64,000 nt of DNA from Desulfobacteraceae bacterium (GCA_014237395.1 JABZFP010000034.1:1-64000), one strand, 5' to 3'; shown: positions 41,278 through 50,504, counted from the first letter of the stretch. Notes: generated by a model from the sequence alone, not told the origin. Program-made: numbers and translations.

Positions 41278-42967
41278 AGTGAACCTCTTTGGAATGATAC
41301 GAATGTTTTTTAAATACCATCCGGAAGGTGGTGCCTTCGCCTTCGACACTTTCCGCATCGATGCGAACCCCATTGTTGCCGAGCAATAGCTTTACGATGG
41401 AAAGCCCCAGCCCGGTTCCTTCCTTGGAAAGGGAAAAGAAAGGGTCGAAAAGATGGGTGATTTTTTCCTCCGGGATGCCATGACCGTTATCACTGAGGGT
41501 TACCGTCAATTTGTTGTCCGGGGAAACGCGCGAATCCATCCGTATGACACCTTTATCCGGTTCGACCGCCGCCAAGGCATTCAAAACCAAATTGATCATC
41601 ACCTGGACCAATTGTTCGGGCGCCACGTTGACGCAGTGTCTGGCAACCTTATTGATGATCTTGGCGTTTTTTTTCCGAATTTCAGAATCCAGTATGGTTA
41701 ACGCCCGATTGATGATATCGACCAGATCGCAGGGTTTTTTGTGGGAAGGTTTCGGCCGGGAAAAGTGCAGGAGGTCCCCCACGAGTTTATTGAGTCGGTC
41801 CACTTCTTTGGAAATCCCAATGGCCAGGTCTTTGGTTTCCGCTGACGAACTGCGCTTCGCCAGGACCTGGGCGCTCGTTTTGATCCCCGCCAGCGGGTTG
41901 CGAACTTCGTGTGCAAATCCGGCCGATAACAACCCGAGAGACGCCAGCTTGTCTGCTTGAATCAGTTCTCCCTGGCGTTTTTGGAGTTCTTCCGCCATGG
42001 TGTTGAACGCCACGGCAACCCGTCGTGTTTCGATACCCGTAATAGATGATATGCGGTATGACAGATTTCCGGAAGCGAATTCCTTGATGCCGTCGATGAT
42101 TCTAACCAGCGGTTTGATGGCAATGCGACTGGCCGCCAGAGATACCGCCATGGCCACAAATGCCACAAAAGCCGCAAACGCCAGAAGGCGCCCCGACAAT
42201 CGGTTCACATCTTTCAAAAGGATTCGTTCCGGTACGAGGACACGGATGTCCCAGTCCAATAGCGCCAGATGCGCTGTGAATTCTTTTTTGGCGCCACGCA
42301 TTTCCTTGATGGTGCGGGGCTCATGGTAAACTACCGTGCCGTCACCGGTCGCAACGGTTTTTCGGATTCCCTCGCCGATATCCAGTTGCTGCGTGAATAT
42401 CAAAAATTTTTCTAAGGCCACCTCCGTCGCCACAACACCCACCGGGCGCTCGGGATCCCTGTAATCATAGACGCGTTTGTACAACCGAATTTTTGGATTC
42501 TCCCGGGTAAGATCCACCTTATGGCTGTAAGCGTTTTTTCCCATAACCAGGAAGTTGACAGCCATTTCGGGCTTATTACGGCCGCCGTCGTTTTTTGATG
42601 GTGTCGCGGCAACGACATGCCCATCGTTGGCCAAAAGGGTGATGCGGTCAAAGCTCTCCGTATTGACGCGAAAGAGCTCCAGCTTTTCCTGAATCGTGCT
42701 CAGTTGGCCCCCCGATGGAAACTGGTGAAAAGAAAGCTGCACATAAGGAAATTTGACGAGAATATCTAAATATTTGAAATGATTTTGGCCTAGCGCGTCT
42801 GTTTGTTCGGCGATTCGCTGGACCAGTTTGGTCAAGTAATCGTCCGTTAGGGTATTGATAGAACGGCTGTAAGAGACGACGGCGAAATACGAAATCACCA
42901 TCATGGGTATAAAGCCAAGGAGGATATAAAAAAGAAAAATGTGCCATTTCAAGGAAATCTGTCGCAT
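41270..42967 (-). CDS. Membrane sensor histidine kinase (Cache-HAMP-HisKA)
   Basis: A 565-residue kinase. Helices at about 9-34 and 261-284 flank a ~225-residue periplasmic Cache-like sensor domain. HAMP follows at about 285-335. The phosphoacceptor is H353 (GFAHEVRNPLAGI), and the ATPase domain shows the N-box NLVLNAL (459-465), G1 DNGHGIP (493-499) and G2 GTGLGL (517-522). Cache sensors often bind amino acids or carboxylates directly. The gene overlaps the regulator gene at 39898 and the pair likely senses the substrate of the adjacent transporter. Confidence 0.94.
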   Translation of the reverse strand: MRQISLKWHIFLFYILLGFIPMMVISYFAVVSYSRSINTLTDDYLTKLVQRIAEQTDALGQNHFKYLDILVKFPYVQLSFHQFPSGGQLSTIQEKLELFRVNTESFDRITLLANDGHVVAATPSKNDGGRNKPEMAVNFLVMGKNAYSHKVDLTRENPKIRLYKRVYDYRDPERPVGVVATEVALEKFLIFTQQLDIGEGIRKTVATGDGTVVYHEPRTIKEMRGAKKEFTAHLALLDWDIRVLVPERILLKDVNRLSGRLLAFAAFVAFVAMAVSLAASRIAIKPLVRIIDGIKEFASGNLSYRISSITGIETRRVAVAFNTMAEELQKRQGELIQADKLASLGLLSAGFAHEVRNPLAGIKTSAQVLAKRSSSAETKDLAIGISKEVDRLNKLVGDLLHFSRPKPSHKKPCDLVDIINRALTILDSEIRKKNAKIINKVARHCVNVAPEQLVQVMINLVLNALAAVEPDKGVIRMDSRVSPDNKLTVTLSDNGHGIPEEKITHLFDPFFSLSKEGTGLGLSIVKLLLGNNGVRIDAESVEGEGTTFRMVFKKHSYHSKEVHCG

Positions 42968-43155
42968 GATGGCGATGTAACGCTTTTTACCAGGGATGAA
43001 AACAATTTTTCTTCGGAGGCGTTTTAAAATCTTGGCGCCTGCTCGATGGCCGGCTGGAGGAGAGGGATGCAGCGATGCCGGGCAGACGTTTTAACCAACT
43101 GGGACCACACCCCCGTCATGGTTATCGGCACGGGAGGTGTTTTTTCCCCAACGCT

Positions 43156-43626
43156 CTATGCACAGGATGCCTGCTCGCATTCATTGGGATGGTCTTCAAG
43201 CATGAGGCGTGTCGCGTGGGCATCGCTAATCTTTTTGCTCCCCAACCAGGCCACGGCATCCGCCATGGCTGAGAAAAGGGCAAAATCGCGCGGGAGTTGG
43301 TGCTCCTTGGCCCAGATCGAAAAATTGTGAAACAGCCGCTGTGAGCTGCTGTAAATGGGAGGACCGTCTTCACGGTAGACAATGGCGGTTTTACCCGGCA
43401 CGTGCCGTTCGAATTGATAGGCGGCGCGCAGCTGGTCTGCCAGTTTAAAAAGATCCATTGAGTTGATGGAATCGAGGTTTAGCCGCCGGATGTCAAGAAT
43501 TTCATATGCGGCGGGGGATAGCATGTAGGCCTTGGTCGCACGCAGCAGCGCTTCCAGCTTGAAATCGTCTGTCCAGGTGTGAATCGCGAGATCGGTAGCG
43601 TGATAATGCACAAAATCAATGGCCAT
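43156..43626 (-). CDS. Uncharacterised small soluble protein
   Basis: A 156-residue protein I do not recognise. The start at 43626 is chosen because GGAGG lies 7-8 nt upstream; the frame extends to 43734 without a ribosome site. It has no signal peptide or membrane helix. The alternating pattern (LEALLRATKAYMLSP...YEILDIRRLNLDSINSMDLFKLADQLRAAYQF) and later GKTAIVYRED are reminiscent of STAS-like single-domain proteins, but the match is weak. It lies 188 bp upstream of the histidine kinase gene on the same strand; a link to that system is possible but unproven. Confidence 0.65.
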   Translation of the reverse strand: MAIDFVHYHATDLAIHTWTDDFKLEALLRATKAYMLSPAAYEILDIRRLNLDSINSMDLFKLADQLRAAYQFERHVPGKTAIVYREDGPPIYSSSQRLFHNFSIWAKEHQLPRDFALFSAMADAVAWLGSKKISDAHATRLMLEDHPNECEQASCA

Positions 43627-43987
43627 AACCTGCCTCCAAGCAGCGTTATCGCCGAACCCATGGTGTCGGTTTTTTTTAATCACAAAAAGTCGATATTTAC
43701 AAGTGAAATCAATAGGAGAAAGGAATTGTCGCAAATGAACCCCGCCGTGGTCGTAGGCATGAGAATGGTCGATCGCCGCATGTCATGGACCAGGCAGAGG
43801 AGCCGTAGGCTGATCGTAAGGATGGTTTCGAAGCCACTGAACTTCCGCAGGGAAGGGCGCTTATTCAAATGGGAGAGCGCTATTGTAAAATTATTGTCAA
43901 ACTATTTCGAACACCTTGAAATCCTATTCGATTTCGAACAATTTGATAGTAGCAATCAGCCCAAGTCCATCATTAAATGAGGATGGC
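43627..43987. other. 361-bp divergent intergenic region
   Basis: This is the divergent gap between the small protein gene (-) and plsC (+). No gene is supported. It contains two copies of TTTCGAAC, at 43905-43912 and 43932-43939, exactly 27 bp apart, and a TTGTCA that could be a -35 near 43894. The repeats may be an operator for plsC. Confidence 0.4.
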
Positions 43988-44773
43988 ATGTCGAAATCCA
44001 CTCCGCCAATCGAATCTTCTCTAATGGACACGTCCGACCCCCACCCGATTTTTCTCCTGCGGTGGATCAAAATCGCCTGGTTGTTCAGTTGGTTGGTCAT
44101 CGCGACCGTACTGGTCTTTCCTCCCATAACACTGGTTTCTTTGTTCAGTAAGACCGGCAATGGCATGTTTCATCTGGCGCGTTTCTGGGCCTGGCTCATC
44201 CTGAAAATATCAGCGGTCCATGTGGTTGTGCGCGGCGCCGACAAAATTGACCGCGCCCGGTCTTACATGATCATTGCCAATCACCAATCCCACTTTGATG
44301 GCCCGGCACTGGCGTGGGGATTAGGCGGACTTCAGTTCCGCTGGATTGCCAAGAAGGAACTGCTGGACATTCCGCTTTTCGGCCACTGCCTGAATTCTTC
44401 CCGTAATATCTTTATCGATCGGACCAACCGTGAATCGGCCCTTGCCAGTATTCATGAAGGTATGGCCATGCTTCCGACCGGTGCGGGTGTGATGTGTTTT
44501 GCCGAAGGAACGCGTTCGAATACAGGCCGGGTCGGCCCCTTTAAAAAAGGGGGCTTCGCAGCGGCATTGCAGCGGGAGGTGCCCCTGCTGCCGATCACCA
44601 TCAACGGGAGTCGCCACGTTCTGCCCAAAAGCAGCTTGGTGTTCCGTCGCGGTATCATCGAGCTTGTCATCGCCGACCCCATCGAAACCGCAGGAAAATC
44701 ATCAGACGATCTTGACGACCTGATCAAGGTTACCCGCCAGGTCATTTTATCCAATCACCTCTCCCAACAATAG
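43988..44773 (+). CDS. plsC: 1-acyl-sn-glycerol-3-phosphate acyltransferase
   Basis: A 261-residue PlsC-family acyltransferase. The start at 43988 follows GAGGATGG; the frame reaches to 43916. An N-terminal hydrophobic segment (about 25-55) anchors it in the membrane. Catalytic motif I is NHQSHFDG (NHxxxxD type), motif III is FAEGTRSNTG, and motif IV is LLPITINGS. It transfers an acyl chain to lysophosphatidic acid in phospholipid synthesis. Confidence 0.92.
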   Translation: MSKSTPPIESSLMDTSDPHPIFLLRWIKIAWLFSWLVIATVLVFPPITLVSLFSKTGNGMFHLARFWAWLILKISAVHVVVRGADKIDRARSYMIIANHQSHFDGPALAWGLGGLQFRWIAKKELLDIPLFGHCLNSSRNIFIDRTNRESALASIHEGMAMLPTGAGVMCFAEGTRSNTGRVGPFKKGGFAAALQREVPLLPITINGSRHVLPKSSLVFRRGIIELVIADPIETAGKSSDDLDDLIKVTRQVILSNHLSQQ

Positions 44774-44912
44774 GCAGGGCCCGCTGACGCGGGAGACCGG
44801 TCAGCCGCTGAGATGGTTTAAATGTCTCTTCCATCTGGACGGATGGCAGACGATATGGCATGGTGTCCACCAAAATCGCGACTGACTTGGAATCGCAGCA
44901 AGGAATTCGATT

Positions 44913-45608
44913 GTGGCCAAAAAAAAATACTATGCTGTTCGTCGGGGGCACAAGACCGGCATTTATACCGAGTGGTTTGGTCCCGAAGGTGCCCAGATGC
45001 AGATAAAGGGGTTCCCGGGCGCTCAATACAGAGGGTTCCCGACCATGGAAGAAGCGAAAGCGTTCCTGCAGGAATCACCGCCGCCCTCTCAGACGTCCCT
45101 CTTTGAAGATGAGGACCATGTGGTGGTTTATACCGATGGCGGGGCGATCGGCAACCCGGGGCCGGGCGGTTATGGGGTGGTGGTGCTCTCCCCTCGGGGG
45201 GAGATGAGGGAACTGTCAGGCGGCTACCGGCGGACGACCAATAACCGTATGGAGCTTATGGCCGCCATCGTCGCATTGGAGTTCCTGGATGACAGTTCAC
45301 CTGTCGTGCTGCACAGCGATTCACGCTACATGGTGGATGCCATCAATAAAAAGTGGGTGTTTGGCTGGCAAAAACGAGGGTGGAAAAAGGCGGACGGTAA
45401 TCCGGCCAAGAATACGGATTTGTGGGTGCGTCTGCTCCAGCGAATCGCCACTTTGCGGGTAACATTCCGGTGGGTCAAAGGCCATGCCGGCCATCAGTGG
45501 AACGAGCGGTGCGACGAACTGGCCGGGCAGGCGATGGCCCGGTCAAACTTACCGGCCGACACCTATTTTGAATCGCTGTCAGACGAACGGGCCGCCACCC
45601 ACCGCTAA
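44913..45608 (+). CDS. rnhA: Ribonuclease HI with N-terminal viroplasmin domain
   Basis: A 231-residue protein from a GTG at 44913. Residues 1-50 form a viroplasmin/RNase H N-terminal domain (KKYYAVRRGHKTGIYTEW...YRGFPTMEEAKAFL) that binds RNA:DNA hybrids. The RNase HI domain spans about 70-215, with the catalytic carboxylates in YTDGGAIGNPGPGG, NRMELMAA and HSDSRYMVDA, and the final WVKGHAGHQWNERCDELA. It degrades RNA in hybrids. This domain layout is common in bacteria and is not a sign of viral origin. Confidence 0.95.
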   Translation: MAKKKYYAVRRGHKTGIYTEWFGPEGAQMQIKGFPGAQYRGFPTMEEAKAFLQESPPPSQTSLFEDEDHVVVYTDGGAIGNPGPGGYGVVVLSPRGEMRELSGGYRRTTNNRMELMAAIVALEFLDDSSPVVLHSDSRYMVDAINKKWVFGWQKRGWKKADGNPAKNTDLWVRLLQRIATLRVTFRWVKGHAGHQWNERCDELAGQAMARSNLPADTYFESLSDERAATHR

Positions 45609-45721
45609 ACGGCCGGTAATGATTGCGGACGCGTGGTATCGCGCCGCTGAAGCCGGTTTTCTGCAACGGGAGATCCAACGCGTGGTGTCCAACCCCAGGT
45701 GACGCATTCCGTGACAAGGGA

Positions 45722-46234
45722 TTACTGCCAGCCGATCGGCTCGTATCCTTTGTCCCGCAGGCATTTTTCAACGAAGCGCCGGAAGATGGGGTCCGGGTCG
45801 CCCGAACGGATAACGCCCCTTGTCAATGCGCCGGCCGCCCCTCCGGCGGCACCGGCGCCGGCACCTTTCCCCAAATTACCCACGACGGCGCCCACCGCCG
45901 CGCCGGTCGCGCCGCCTACGGCTGCCCCGGTGGCCGTGTCCTTGGCGATCTGCTCACCTTTATCTTCACCGGCACCATAGTTTCGCGCCAGTTCCATACA
46001 CGCATCGATGTCGGAAGCGGCCGTCTCCTGTCCCACCATGGTCAGATGATAATTGGGATAAAGGACGGGGCGTCTGGCGGCGCAACTCGATAGGGTCGCC
46101 GCAAGCACCATGCACATCATTGAAATGATGATACCCCCAGCGCTGCCCATCGCGGATGTTTGCGTTTTCGGTCGATTGGCGAAACACCATCGCAAGTAAA
46201 GCGGGAGGGTTTGCCGTGGTTTTTCGGGTTTCAT
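45722..46234 (-). CDS. Glycine-zipper lipoprotein
   Basis: A protein of up to 170 residues. A lipobox LSSC lies about 50 residues in, after a hydrophobic stretch (IIISMMCMVLAATLSSC), so it should be an envelope lipoprotein. The long n-region suggests the true start may be internal (an ATG at 46150), but AGGGG lies before 46234. The C-terminal half has a glycine zipper (GAAVGGATGAAVGAVVGNLG...GAGAGAAGGAAG), which packs helices in membranes, as in outer-membrane stress lipoproteins. Function unknown. Confidence 0.8.
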   Translation of the reverse strand: MKPEKPRQTLPLYLRWCFANRPKTQTSAMGSAGGIIISMMCMVLAATLSSCAARRPVLYPNYHLTMVGQETAASDIDACMELARNYGAGEDKGEQIAKDTATGAAVGGATGAAVGAVVGNLGKGAGAGAAGGAAGALTRGVIRSGDPDPIFRRFVEKCLRDKGYEPIGWQ

Positions 46235-46337
46235 TTAGCCCCCTGACGATTTTGACGACCAACGTCTCTCGATACGTTTATTGTGGAGGGGAGCCTTCTT
46301 CAATGGTTCATAAAAACCACCAAACGTGATCTTGTCA

Positions 46338-46940
46338 TCATGGCCGCCTGGCTTTTCCGGGTTTTGACACGCCGCTGATCGGGCCGATGGAATTTTCCGG
46401 CTCGTCACATGGCGATGGCGGATGCCTGCGGTGGGTTGGTTTCGGACAAGCATGATGGCGAATGGCGTTTTGCAGGGCCTGGTCAAAGCTGATGCTTTCA
46501 CGACCTCGCCTTTCTGCGCCGGAAGATGTGGGGTAGCGATACCAGGGGCGATAATGGTTCCGGGCATCGTGTTGCAGCCATTCCATCAGCGAACGAAACG
46601 GTATTTTGGGAAAATGCTTGCAGAGTATCGCCAGCATCTGAATCGTGCGGTCGAACAAATGGGTGACGGTTGGCGCAGGGGACAGCGTTTTTACCTGTCG
46701 CGCAGTCGTGGAATGCGGGGGCGATATGGGCTCCGGTGTCGCCGGAAGGCGGCGTTTCAGGAAAGCGAAGGCCAGATTGGCATCCTGGATGTTCTTGGCC
46801 GCAATTGTTTTCAAGGCGGATCCATTGGAATAGCGGTCGGGATGCCACAGTTTGACTTGTTCGCGATAGGCCTTTTTGGCGTCCGCCAGCGAAGGATTCG
46901 AAGATAGCCCCAATATTTCCAGTGCGGTGTGAACGTCCAT
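46338..46940 (-). CDS. J-domain protein
   Basis: A 200-residue protein. Residues 1-65 are a DnaJ-type J domain (ALEILGLSSNPSLADAKKAY...), with the essential HPD in KLWHPDRYS near 33-38. The remaining ~135 residues are rich in proline, histidine and arginine with no other recognised domain, so this is a type III J-protein that probably recruits DnaK to one client. It lies 5 nt before the small membrane-protein gene's end on the same strand. Confidence 0.85.
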   Translation of the reverse strand: MDVHTALEILGLSSNPSLADAKKAYREQVKLWHPDRYSNGSALKTIAAKNIQDANLAFAFLKRRLPATPEPISPPHSTTARQVKTLSPAPTVTHLFDRTIQMLAILCKHFPKIPFRSLMEWLQHDARNHYRPWYRYPTSSGAERRGRESISFDQALQNAIRHHACPKPTHRRHPPSPCDEPENSIGPISGVSKPGKARRP

Positions 46941-46945
46941 CCCTA

Positions 46946-47341
46946 CTATTCCCAGCGGTTGCCGCCGCGATGGTGCAGTTCGATGGTGTCGACTTCACCT
47001 TTTTCGCTGATGAAGACATTGATCCCAAAGCTTACCGTGCTCACGATCAGGGAACCAAAGATGGCCGTCCAGAAACCGTGGACGTCAAATCCGGGAATCA
47101 GGGAAGATGCCATTTTGAGCATGGCGGCATTGATCACAAAAGTGAAAAAGCCCAGGGAGAGAATGTTGATTGGCAATGTCAAAATCAGCGCAATGGGTCG
47201 AAAAAACGCGTTCAGGACGCCTAATATGGCCGCTGCCCAAAACGCGGCCATAAAACCGCTGACATGGATGCCATCGAGCAGATAGGCAGCGATGGCAATC
47301 GCGCAGGTAACCGTAAGCCAACGAATGAGCAAGCCTTTCAT
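46946..47341 (-). CDS. Small four-helix membrane protein (mycobacterial-type phage holin family)
   Basis: A 131-residue protein. The start at 47341 follows GGGAGC and begins with a helix (LLIRWLTVTCAIAIAAYLLDGI); the frame reaches to 47398. Four helices are apparent, with FRPIALILTLPINILSLGFFTFVINAAML the family signature. Annotated as phage holin IV family, but such proteins are widespread chromosomal membrane proteins of unknown role; no phage genes are nearby. Confidence 0.85.
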   Translation of the reverse strand: MKGLLIRWLTVTCAIAIAAYLLDGIHVSGFMAAFWAAAILGVLNAFFRPIALILTLPINILSLGFFTFVINAAMLKMASSLIPGFDVHGFWTAIFGSLIVSTVSFGINVFISEKGEVDTIELHHRGGNRWE

Positions 47342-47351
47342 GAAAAGCTCC

Positions 47352-48698
47352 CTATCGGTCGTTTCGAATTTGGGGACGTCCGATGCTGAAGTAGGCAAAC
47401 CCCTGGGATGCGATTATCGCAAAGGAATACAGGTTGCGGCCGTCAAAAATGATGGGGGCCCTCAGCAGCGCTTTAATCCGTCCGAAATCCGGATTGCGGA
47501 ACTGGTTCCAATCGGTCACCACCGCCAGGGCATCGGCACCGTCCAAGGCATCGTACTGCTGATCCACGACATGTACAAGATCGTTTTCAGACAGGGTTTG
47601 ACGCGCATTGAGGCCGGCAACGGGGTCATAGGCCTGTATGCGCATGCCCTGGGCCGTCAGATCGGCAATGATGTCGAGGGCCGGGGCTTCACGGATATCG
47701 TCCGTGTTGGCCTTGAAGGCCAGACCCCACAAGGCCAGGGTTTTTCCTGCCACCCCTCCCTGGTTCGCATAGTAATCCGTAATTTTTTGGGAAAGCCGTT
47801 TTTTCTGTTGTTGGTTGACGCTGTCGATGGCCTGGATCAACTCGGGTTGGTAGCCGTTTGCCTGGGCCGTAGCAATCAGGGCCTTGACGTCCTTGGGAAA
47901 ACAGGAACCGCCATAGCCCACCCCGGGATAGATGAATTTATACCCGATGCGATGGTCGGAACCGATGCCGTTGCGGACTTCTTTGATATCCGCACCGACC
48001 CGTTCACAGATATTGGCGATTTCGTTGATGAAAGAGATCTTGCTGGCCAGCATGCAGTTGGCAGCATACTTCGTCAATTCAGCGCTCTTGACCCCCATGA
48101 TCATCAGTTTGTCCCGGCTCCGGGCAAACGGGGCATAGAGGGCTTCCAGCAGTTTGGCGGTGCGGATATTGTCCGTACCGACAATGACGCGGTCGGGCTT
48201 CATAAAGTCGTTGATGGCATCGCCTTCCTTGAGGAATTCCGGGTTCGAGACGACATCGTATTCGAGCGTGACCCCGCGTTCGTCCAGCTTCTGCTGGATA
48301 ATGGCGTTGAGCTCATCGGCCGTGCCCACCGGTACCGTCGACTTGTTGATAATGATCTTGTATTCCTCGAGGACGTTTCCGATTTTTTCACCCACGTTCC
48401 GTACGTAAGACAGATCGCAGGAACCATCGGCACGGGGGGGCGTCCCCACACAATTGAAAACGAACAGCGCCTGGGCAATGCCGTCAGTCAGGTCGGTCGT
48501 AAAGGTCAGGCGGCCTTCTTCGGTATTGCGTTTGACCAGAACATCGAGTCCGGGCTCGTGGATATGGATACGGCCGTTTTTAAGATTATCGATGATCTGA
48601 GGGTTGATATCGATGCAGCAAACCTCGTTGCCCATTTCGGCAAAGCAGGCTGCAGTGACGAGGCCGACATATCCGGTTCCGACGACGGCAAGATTCAT
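47352..48698 (-). CDS. ugd: UDP-glucose 6-dehydrogenase
   Basis: A 448-residue enzyme. The NAD-binding motif VGTGYVGLV opens the protein, STVPVGTADEL lies near 121, and the catalytic cysteine is in GVGYGGSCFPKDV near 258. It oxidises UDP-glucose to UDP-glucuronate in two steps for uronic-acid polysaccharides or lipid A/glycan modification. It is downstream of the sulfate-activation gene on the same strand, 46 bp away. Confidence 0.95.
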   Translation of the reverse strand: MNLAVVGTGYVGLVTAACFAEMGNEVCCIDINPQIIDNLKNGRIHIHEPGLDVLVKRNTEEGRLTFTTDLTDGIAQALFVFNCVGTPPRADGSCDLSYVRNVGEKIGNVLEEYKIIINKSTVPVGTADELNAIIQQKLDERGVTLEYDVVSNPEFLKEGDAINDFMKPDRVIVGTDNIRTAKLLEALYAPFARSRDKLMIMGVKSAELTKYAANCMLASKISFINEIANICERVGADIKEVRNGIGSDHRIGYKFIYPGVGYGGSCFPKDVKALIATAQANGYQPELIQAIDSVNQQQKKRLSQKITDYYANQGGVAGKTLALWGLAFKANTDDIREAPALDIIADLTAQGMRIQAYDPVAGLNARQTLSENDLVHVVDQQYDALDGADALAVVTDWNQFRNPDFGRIKALLRAPIIFDGRNLYSFAIIASQGFAYFSIGRPQIRNDR

Positions 48699-48744
48699 AG
48701 ATCAACTCCGCTGGGTGCGATGTTATGGGAGAACATATTTTTGA

Positions 48745-50439
48745 TCATATATACCCCTGTTGCCCGAGAACGATAAGGATTCGCTGAGCGGCCTCATCAG
48801 GGGTCAGCTCGGTGGTGTCCACGACAACTTCCGGATGCTGCGGTGCTTCATAGGGGTCATCCACCCCGGTGAAGCCTTTGATCAGGCCGGCCCGGGCCTT
48901 GGCATACATGCCCTTGCGGTCGCGTTTCTCGCAAGTTTCCAAGGGGGTGGCCACGTGGACTTCGAAGAATCCGCCGTATTCCTCGATAACCTGGCGGATT
49001 TCGCGACGCGTTATTTCGTAGGGGGCGATGGGAGCGCATATGGCAATCCCACGGTTTTTGGTAATCTCACTGGCCACAAATCCGATGCGCCGCACATTGA
49101 TGTCCCGGTCCTCTTTGGAAAAGGTCAATTTGCTGGATAAGTTGCGCCGCACGATATCACCATCCAGCAGACTTACCGGACGGTCACCCTTTTCGAGAAA
49201 TTTGGAAAAGAGCACTTGGGCAATGGTGGACTTGCCGGCCCCCGAAAGGCCGGTCATAAAGACGGTAAACCCGCGGCGGCGCGGGGGCGGGAAGGAGCGT
49301 CGCAATTCAGCGACTACTTCAGGAAACGTTATCCATGCGGGAATGCGTTTGCCGGATCCGATACGGCCCCGGATATCGGTTCCGCTCATCGAAATGGTTT
49401 GAGTGCCTTCGGGAACATGGTCGCTGAAACGGAATTCATCTTCGAACGGCAGATAGACCATTTCATTGAGGGAAACAATGTCGATGCCGATTTCATCCGA
49501 TAATTCTTGGGCGGTCTGGCGTGCCGCTTCGGCCCGATAGTAGTCGCGTCCTTTTGCATCCTTACCTGGGCCGGCATGGTCATGCCCCACGATAAAGTGC
49601 GTGCACCCGAAATTGCGGGCGATAATGGCATGCAGCAGGGCTTCCCGGGGGCCGGCCATGCGCATGGCCAGTGGTAAAAGGTTGAGGATATGGCTGTCCG
49701 GGGGGTAGTGGTGGCCGATGAGCTTGTGGCAGCGCACCCGTGTGTAGTGATCGAAATCGCCCGGCTTGGTCATGCCCACAACGGGCATGAGCAACAGGTT
49801 GGCATTGGCCTGTCGCATGGCATGCAGTGTCATTTCGAACTGGGGACGATGGATGGGATGGCGTGTCTGGAACCCGACTATCCTTTTCCAGCCCAGTTTT
49901 TTGTATATCCCATGGACTTCGCGCGGCGTTAAACGGCTCTGTTTAAAATCAAAACGCAGAGGCGGGCTGAGCACCTCCAGCTTGCCGCCGACGCCAAAGT
50001 TGCCGCTGCGGTGATAAAGATAGTTTACCCCGGGATGGAAGGTGTCGGTGGTGCCGTATACCTGTAGGGCTTCTTTTTCGCGATCCAACGGCCAGATTTC
50101 ATCGATATGCAAAATGGCCAGAAGAAACCCTTCGGGATCGCGCAGGGTAACGGACTGCCCGCTTTCCAAACGTTTCACCGTGGTTTCCGAGACATCGAGG
50201 GTGATGGGCAAAGGCCACAGGGTTCCGTCCTGCAAGCGCATGCGGTCTATCACGGATTCATAATCCGAACGGGTCATGAAACCGTCCAGCGGGGAAAAAA
50301 CGCCGGTGGCAAGGAGCTCCAGATCGCACAGCTGACGCTCATTCAAAGAAATATCCGGCAGGCTGAACGACAGGTCTTTGAGCAGGCGGCGGCGCTCCTC
50401 GTCAACGACGAGATTCACCAGAGAAGCAACAGGGGGCAT
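48745..50439 (-). CDS. Bifunctional ATP sulfurylase / APS kinase
   Basis: A 564-residue fusion. Residues ~1-380 form an ATP sulfurylase, and ~390-564 an APS kinase (P-loop TGLSGAGKST, DGDIVRRNL, GFTGVDDPYE). Together they make APS and then PAPS from sulfate. In the sulfurylase part the usual QTRNP-HxxH motif reads QTRHPIHRPQ (191-200), with Gln at the second histidine position, and the usual GRDHAGPG reads GHDHAGPG (H286). These may be subfamily signatures or mark reduced activity. Its neighbours ugd and cysQ suggest PAPS for sulfation of a polysaccharide or for assimilation. Confidence 0.92.
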   Translation of the reverse strand: MPPVASLVNLVVDEERRRLLKDLSFSLPDISLNERQLCDLELLATGVFSPLDGFMTRSDYESVIDRMRLQDGTLWPLPITLDVSETTVKRLESGQSVTLRDPEGFLLAILHIDEIWPLDREKEALQVYGTTDTFHPGVNYLYHRSGNFGVGGKLEVLSPPLRFDFKQSRLTPREVHGIYKKLGWKRIVGFQTRHPIHRPQFEMTLHAMRQANANLLLMPVVGMTKPGDFDHYTRVRCHKLIGHHYPPDSHILNLLPLAMRMAGPREALLHAIIARNFGCTHFIVGHDHAGPGKDAKGRDYYRAEAARQTAQELSDEIGIDIVSLNEMVYLPFEDEFRFSDHVPEGTQTISMSGTDIRGRIGSGKRIPAWITFPEVVAELRRSFPPPRRRGFTVFMTGLSGAGKSTIAQVLFSKFLEKGDRPVSLLDGDIVRRNLSSKLTFSKEDRDINVRRIGFVASEITKNRGIAICAPIAPYEITRREIRQVIEEYGGFFEVHVATPLETCEKRDRKGMYAKARAGLIKGFTGVDDPYEAPQHPEVVVDTTELTPDEAAQRILIVLGQQGYI

Positions 50440-50504
50440 AGGTCGATAGCTCCGGGGAAGCGGTTAGAATCGGTACACCAATGTTTCAGGGCGCTGGCCG
50501 ATGG

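Noticed and set aside
44913..45062. Viral (caulimovirus) viroplasmin fragment
   Set aside because: The viroplasmin domain is a normal N-terminal hybrid-binding domain of many cellular RNase HI enzymes.
46946..47341. Phage holin as a sign of a prophage
   Set aside because: This family is widespread in chromosomes and no other phage gene is nearby.
47292..48776. Long antisense frame (494 codons, + strand)
   Set aside because: It lies opposite ugd, which is certain by its NAD motif and catalytic cysteine; the + strand translation shows no recognisable domain.
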